From: an uncultured Clostridia bacterium
GTDB lineage: Bacteria; Bacillota; Clostridia; Lachnospirales; Lachnospiraceae
Reading direction: 5' to 3'
Assembly (NCBI GenBank): GCA_946611595.1
Contig: CAMODY010000123.1
Coordinates: forward strand, 1 to 5,381
Length of the DNA: 5,381 nt
The translations under genes and the position numbers were made by a program. Under the pieces are notes generated by a model. The model saw nothing but the letters and a program-made list of their open reading frames with translations, did not search any database and was not told the DNA's origin. This document shows positions 3,916-5,381 of this stretch, piece after piece; the stretch's first letter is position 1, and the number at the start of each line of letters is the position of its first letter.

Positions 3916-5381
3916 ATGGAAGAACAAAAAGTTTCAAGAAATTTTATAGAGCAGGAGATCGATAAGGATCTTGCAGAAGGCAAATATACCCGCGTAGAGA
4001 CCCGTTTCCCGCCGGAACCGAATGGATACCTTCATATCGGACATGCAAAGTCCATCCTTTTAAACTATGGTCTGGCAGAAGAGTATAACGGAACGTTCAA
4101 TCTGCGTTTTGACGATACCAACCCGACGAAAGAGGATGTGGAGTTCGTTGATTCCATCACCGCGGACGTAAAATGGCTGGGTGCAGATTTTGAAGATCGC
4201 CTTTACTTTGCATCCGACTATTTTGGAAAGATGTATGAGGCAGCTGTAAAGCTGATCAAAGAAGGTAAGGCTTATGTCTGCGACCTTTCTGCAGACGAGA
4301 TCCGTGAATACCGCGGAACCTATGAGACTCCTGGAAAGGAAAGCCCATACAGAAACCGTTCTGTTGAGGAAAACCTCGCTTTATTTGAAGAGATGAAGAG
4401 CGGAGCAGTTGAAGATGGTGCGCGTGTTCTTCGCGCAAAGATCGATATGGCTTCTCCGAACATGAATATGCGTGACCCTGTCATTTACCGTGTTGCACAT
4501 GTAACCCACCATAGAACCGGGGATCAGTGGTGCATTTATCCGATGTACGATTTTGCTCATCCGATCGAGGATGCGGTGGAAGGTGTTACACATTCTATCT
4601 GTACGATGGAGTTCGAAGACCACAGACCGCTGTATGACTGGGTGATCGAGAATGTCGGTTTTGAAGAGCCGCCACGTCAGATCGAGTTTGCAAAAATGTA
4701 TCTGACCGGTGTTATTACCGGAAAACGTTATATCAAGGAACTTGTAGCGAACGGCACTGTAGACGGCTGGGATGACCCGCGTCTTGTAACGATCGCTGCA
4801 TTAAGACGCCGCGGATTCACGCCGGAGTCTATCCGCAAGTTTATTGAGCTTTCCGGTGTTGCGAAAGCACAGAGCTCTTCTGATTATGCAATGCTTGAGT
4901 ACTGCTTAAGAGAAGACTTAAAGCCGAAAGCACCGCGTTATATGGCCGTTTTAGATCCGATCAAGCTGATCATTGATAACTATCCGGAAGATCAGGTTGA
5001 GTACATGGATGCTGTTAACAATCCGGAAAATGAGGAAATGGGAAGCCGTAAGGTCCCGTTCTGTAAAGAACTTTATATTGACCGTGAGGACTTTATGGAA
5101 GAGCCTCCGAAGAAATACTTTCGTCTTTTCCCGGGAAATGAAGTACGCCTCATGAATGCATACTTTGTAACCTGTGTGGACTATAAGAAGGACGAGAGTG
5201 GCAAGGTAACGGAAGTACATGTAACCTATGATCCGGAGACCAGAAGCGGTTCCGGTTTTGAAGGACGTAAAGTCAAAGGAACGATCCACTGGGTCAGCGC
5301 AAGACATGCTGTCAAGGCTGAGGCAAGACTTTATGAGCAGCTTGTGGATGAGGAGAGAAATATCAATCCGAATTCCCTGAC
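3916..5381 (+). CDS. glnS: Glutaminyl-tRNA synthetase, 3' end beyond window
   Basis: This class I aminoacyl-tRNA synthetase joins glutamine to tRNA-Gln using ATP. The first 488 residues are present; E. coli GlnRS is about 550, so only the end of the anticodon-binding beta-barrel is missing. The nucleotide-binding motif is FPPEPNGYLHIGHAKS, with HIGH at 40-43; PPEPNG rather than PSPTG separates GlnRS from bacterial GluRS. NLRFDDTNPTKE follows, then ARVLRAKIDMASPNMNMRDP, the WCIYPMYDFAHPIEDA substrate pocket, and HSICTMEFEDHRPLYDW. The KMSKS-equivalent loop reads VITGKR (266-271) where E. coli has VMSKR; the lysine is kept but Met and Ser are replaced. GWDDPRL and LRRRGFTPESIR follow, with the anticodon-binding domain from about 340. 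AAAGGA (3903-3908) sits 7 nt before the ATG. The terminator at 3791-3818 separates it from rplT, and no T-box leader is seen. Confidence 0.96.
   Translation, partial: MEEQKVSRNFIEQEIDKDLAEGKYTRVETRFPPEPNGYLHIGHAKSILLNYGLAEEYNGTFNLRFDDTNPTKEDVEFVDSITADVKWLGADFEDRLYFASDYFGKMYEAAVKLIKEGKAYVCDLSADEIREYRGTYETPGKESPYRNRSVEENLALFEEMKSGAVEDGARVLRAKIDMASPNMNMRDPVIYRVAHVTHHRTGDQWCIYPMYDFAHPIEDAVEGVTHSICTMEFEDHRPLYDWVIENVGFEEPPRQIEFAKMYLTGVITGKRYIKELVANGTVDGWDDPRLVTIAALRRRGFTPESIRKFIELSGVAKAQSSSDYAMLEYCLREDLKPKAPRYMAVLDPIKLIIDNYPEDQVEYMDAVNNPENEEMGSRKVPFCKELYIDREDFMEEPPKKYFRLFPGNEVRLMNAYFVTCVDYKKDESGKVTEVHVTYDPETRSGSGFEGRKVKGTIHWVSARHAVKAEARLYEQLVDEERNINPNSL

Noticed and set aside
4951..5307. Minus-strand open frame of 118 codons over glnS
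   Set aside because: It lies wholly antisense to conserved GlnRS coding sequence and has no family resemblance.

Overview
The window looks like a housekeeping stretch of chromosome from a moderately AT-rich, low-GC Gram-positive bacterium. It most resembles Clostridia, probably Lachnospiraceae. This rests on strong AGGAGG-type ribosome binding sites, the infC-rpmI-rplT gene order preceded by an attenuator-type leader, a NimA-like flavin split-barrel protein of a type I associate with this group, and a glutaminyl-tRNA synthetase whose KMSKS loop is an unusual TGKR variant. The taxonomic call is from memory of families, not from a search. No mobile element, CRISPR array, tRNA, rRNA or phage gene is visible. 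All genes that can be supported lie on the + strand.

Layout. Positions 1-174 are AT-rich and hold no gene I can name, only a candidate promoter for the next gene. Positions 196-588 encode a pyridoxamine 5'-phosphate oxidase-like (NimA-type) protein, closed by a hairpin terminator at 613-642. Positions 667-1686 are holA (DNA polymerase III delta, the clamp-loader subunit). Positions 1796-2410 encode 5-formyltetrahydrofolate cyclo-ligase. A consensus-like promoter (TTGACA, 18 bp, TATTAT) at 2433-2462 then starts the translation operon. Its leader of about 180 nt contains two nested hairpins, a long-range 15-bp antiterminator helix and a competing terminator. It leads into infC (2653-3156, ATT start), rpmI (3191-3388) and rplT (3418-3774), ending in a strong terminator at 3791-3818. 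The last gene, glnS, starts at 3916 and runs off the window.

How it works together. The infC-rpmI-rplT operon makes IF3, L35 and L20. The sequence supports two layers of feedback: transcription attenuation in the leader, where L20 is the expected ligand by analogy with Bacillus, and translational autocontrol of infC through its AUU start codon, which IF3 disfavours. HolA serves replication, the cyclo-ligase recycles 5-formyl-THF into the one-carbon pool, and GlnRS charges tRNA-Gln. These are neighbours rather than members of one pathway.

The window does not contain an obviously new biological system. The most informative items are the complete attenuator fold that can be traced base by base, the ATT start that hides the true 5' end of infC, a perfect AT-only-arm inverted repeat over the infC -35 box, a promoter-like sequence built into the terminator upstream of holA, and the degenerate KMSKS loop of GlnRS. 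Two gene starts (the NimA-like gene and the cyclo-ligase) are best moved downstream of the first ATG because of ribosome binding site spacing.
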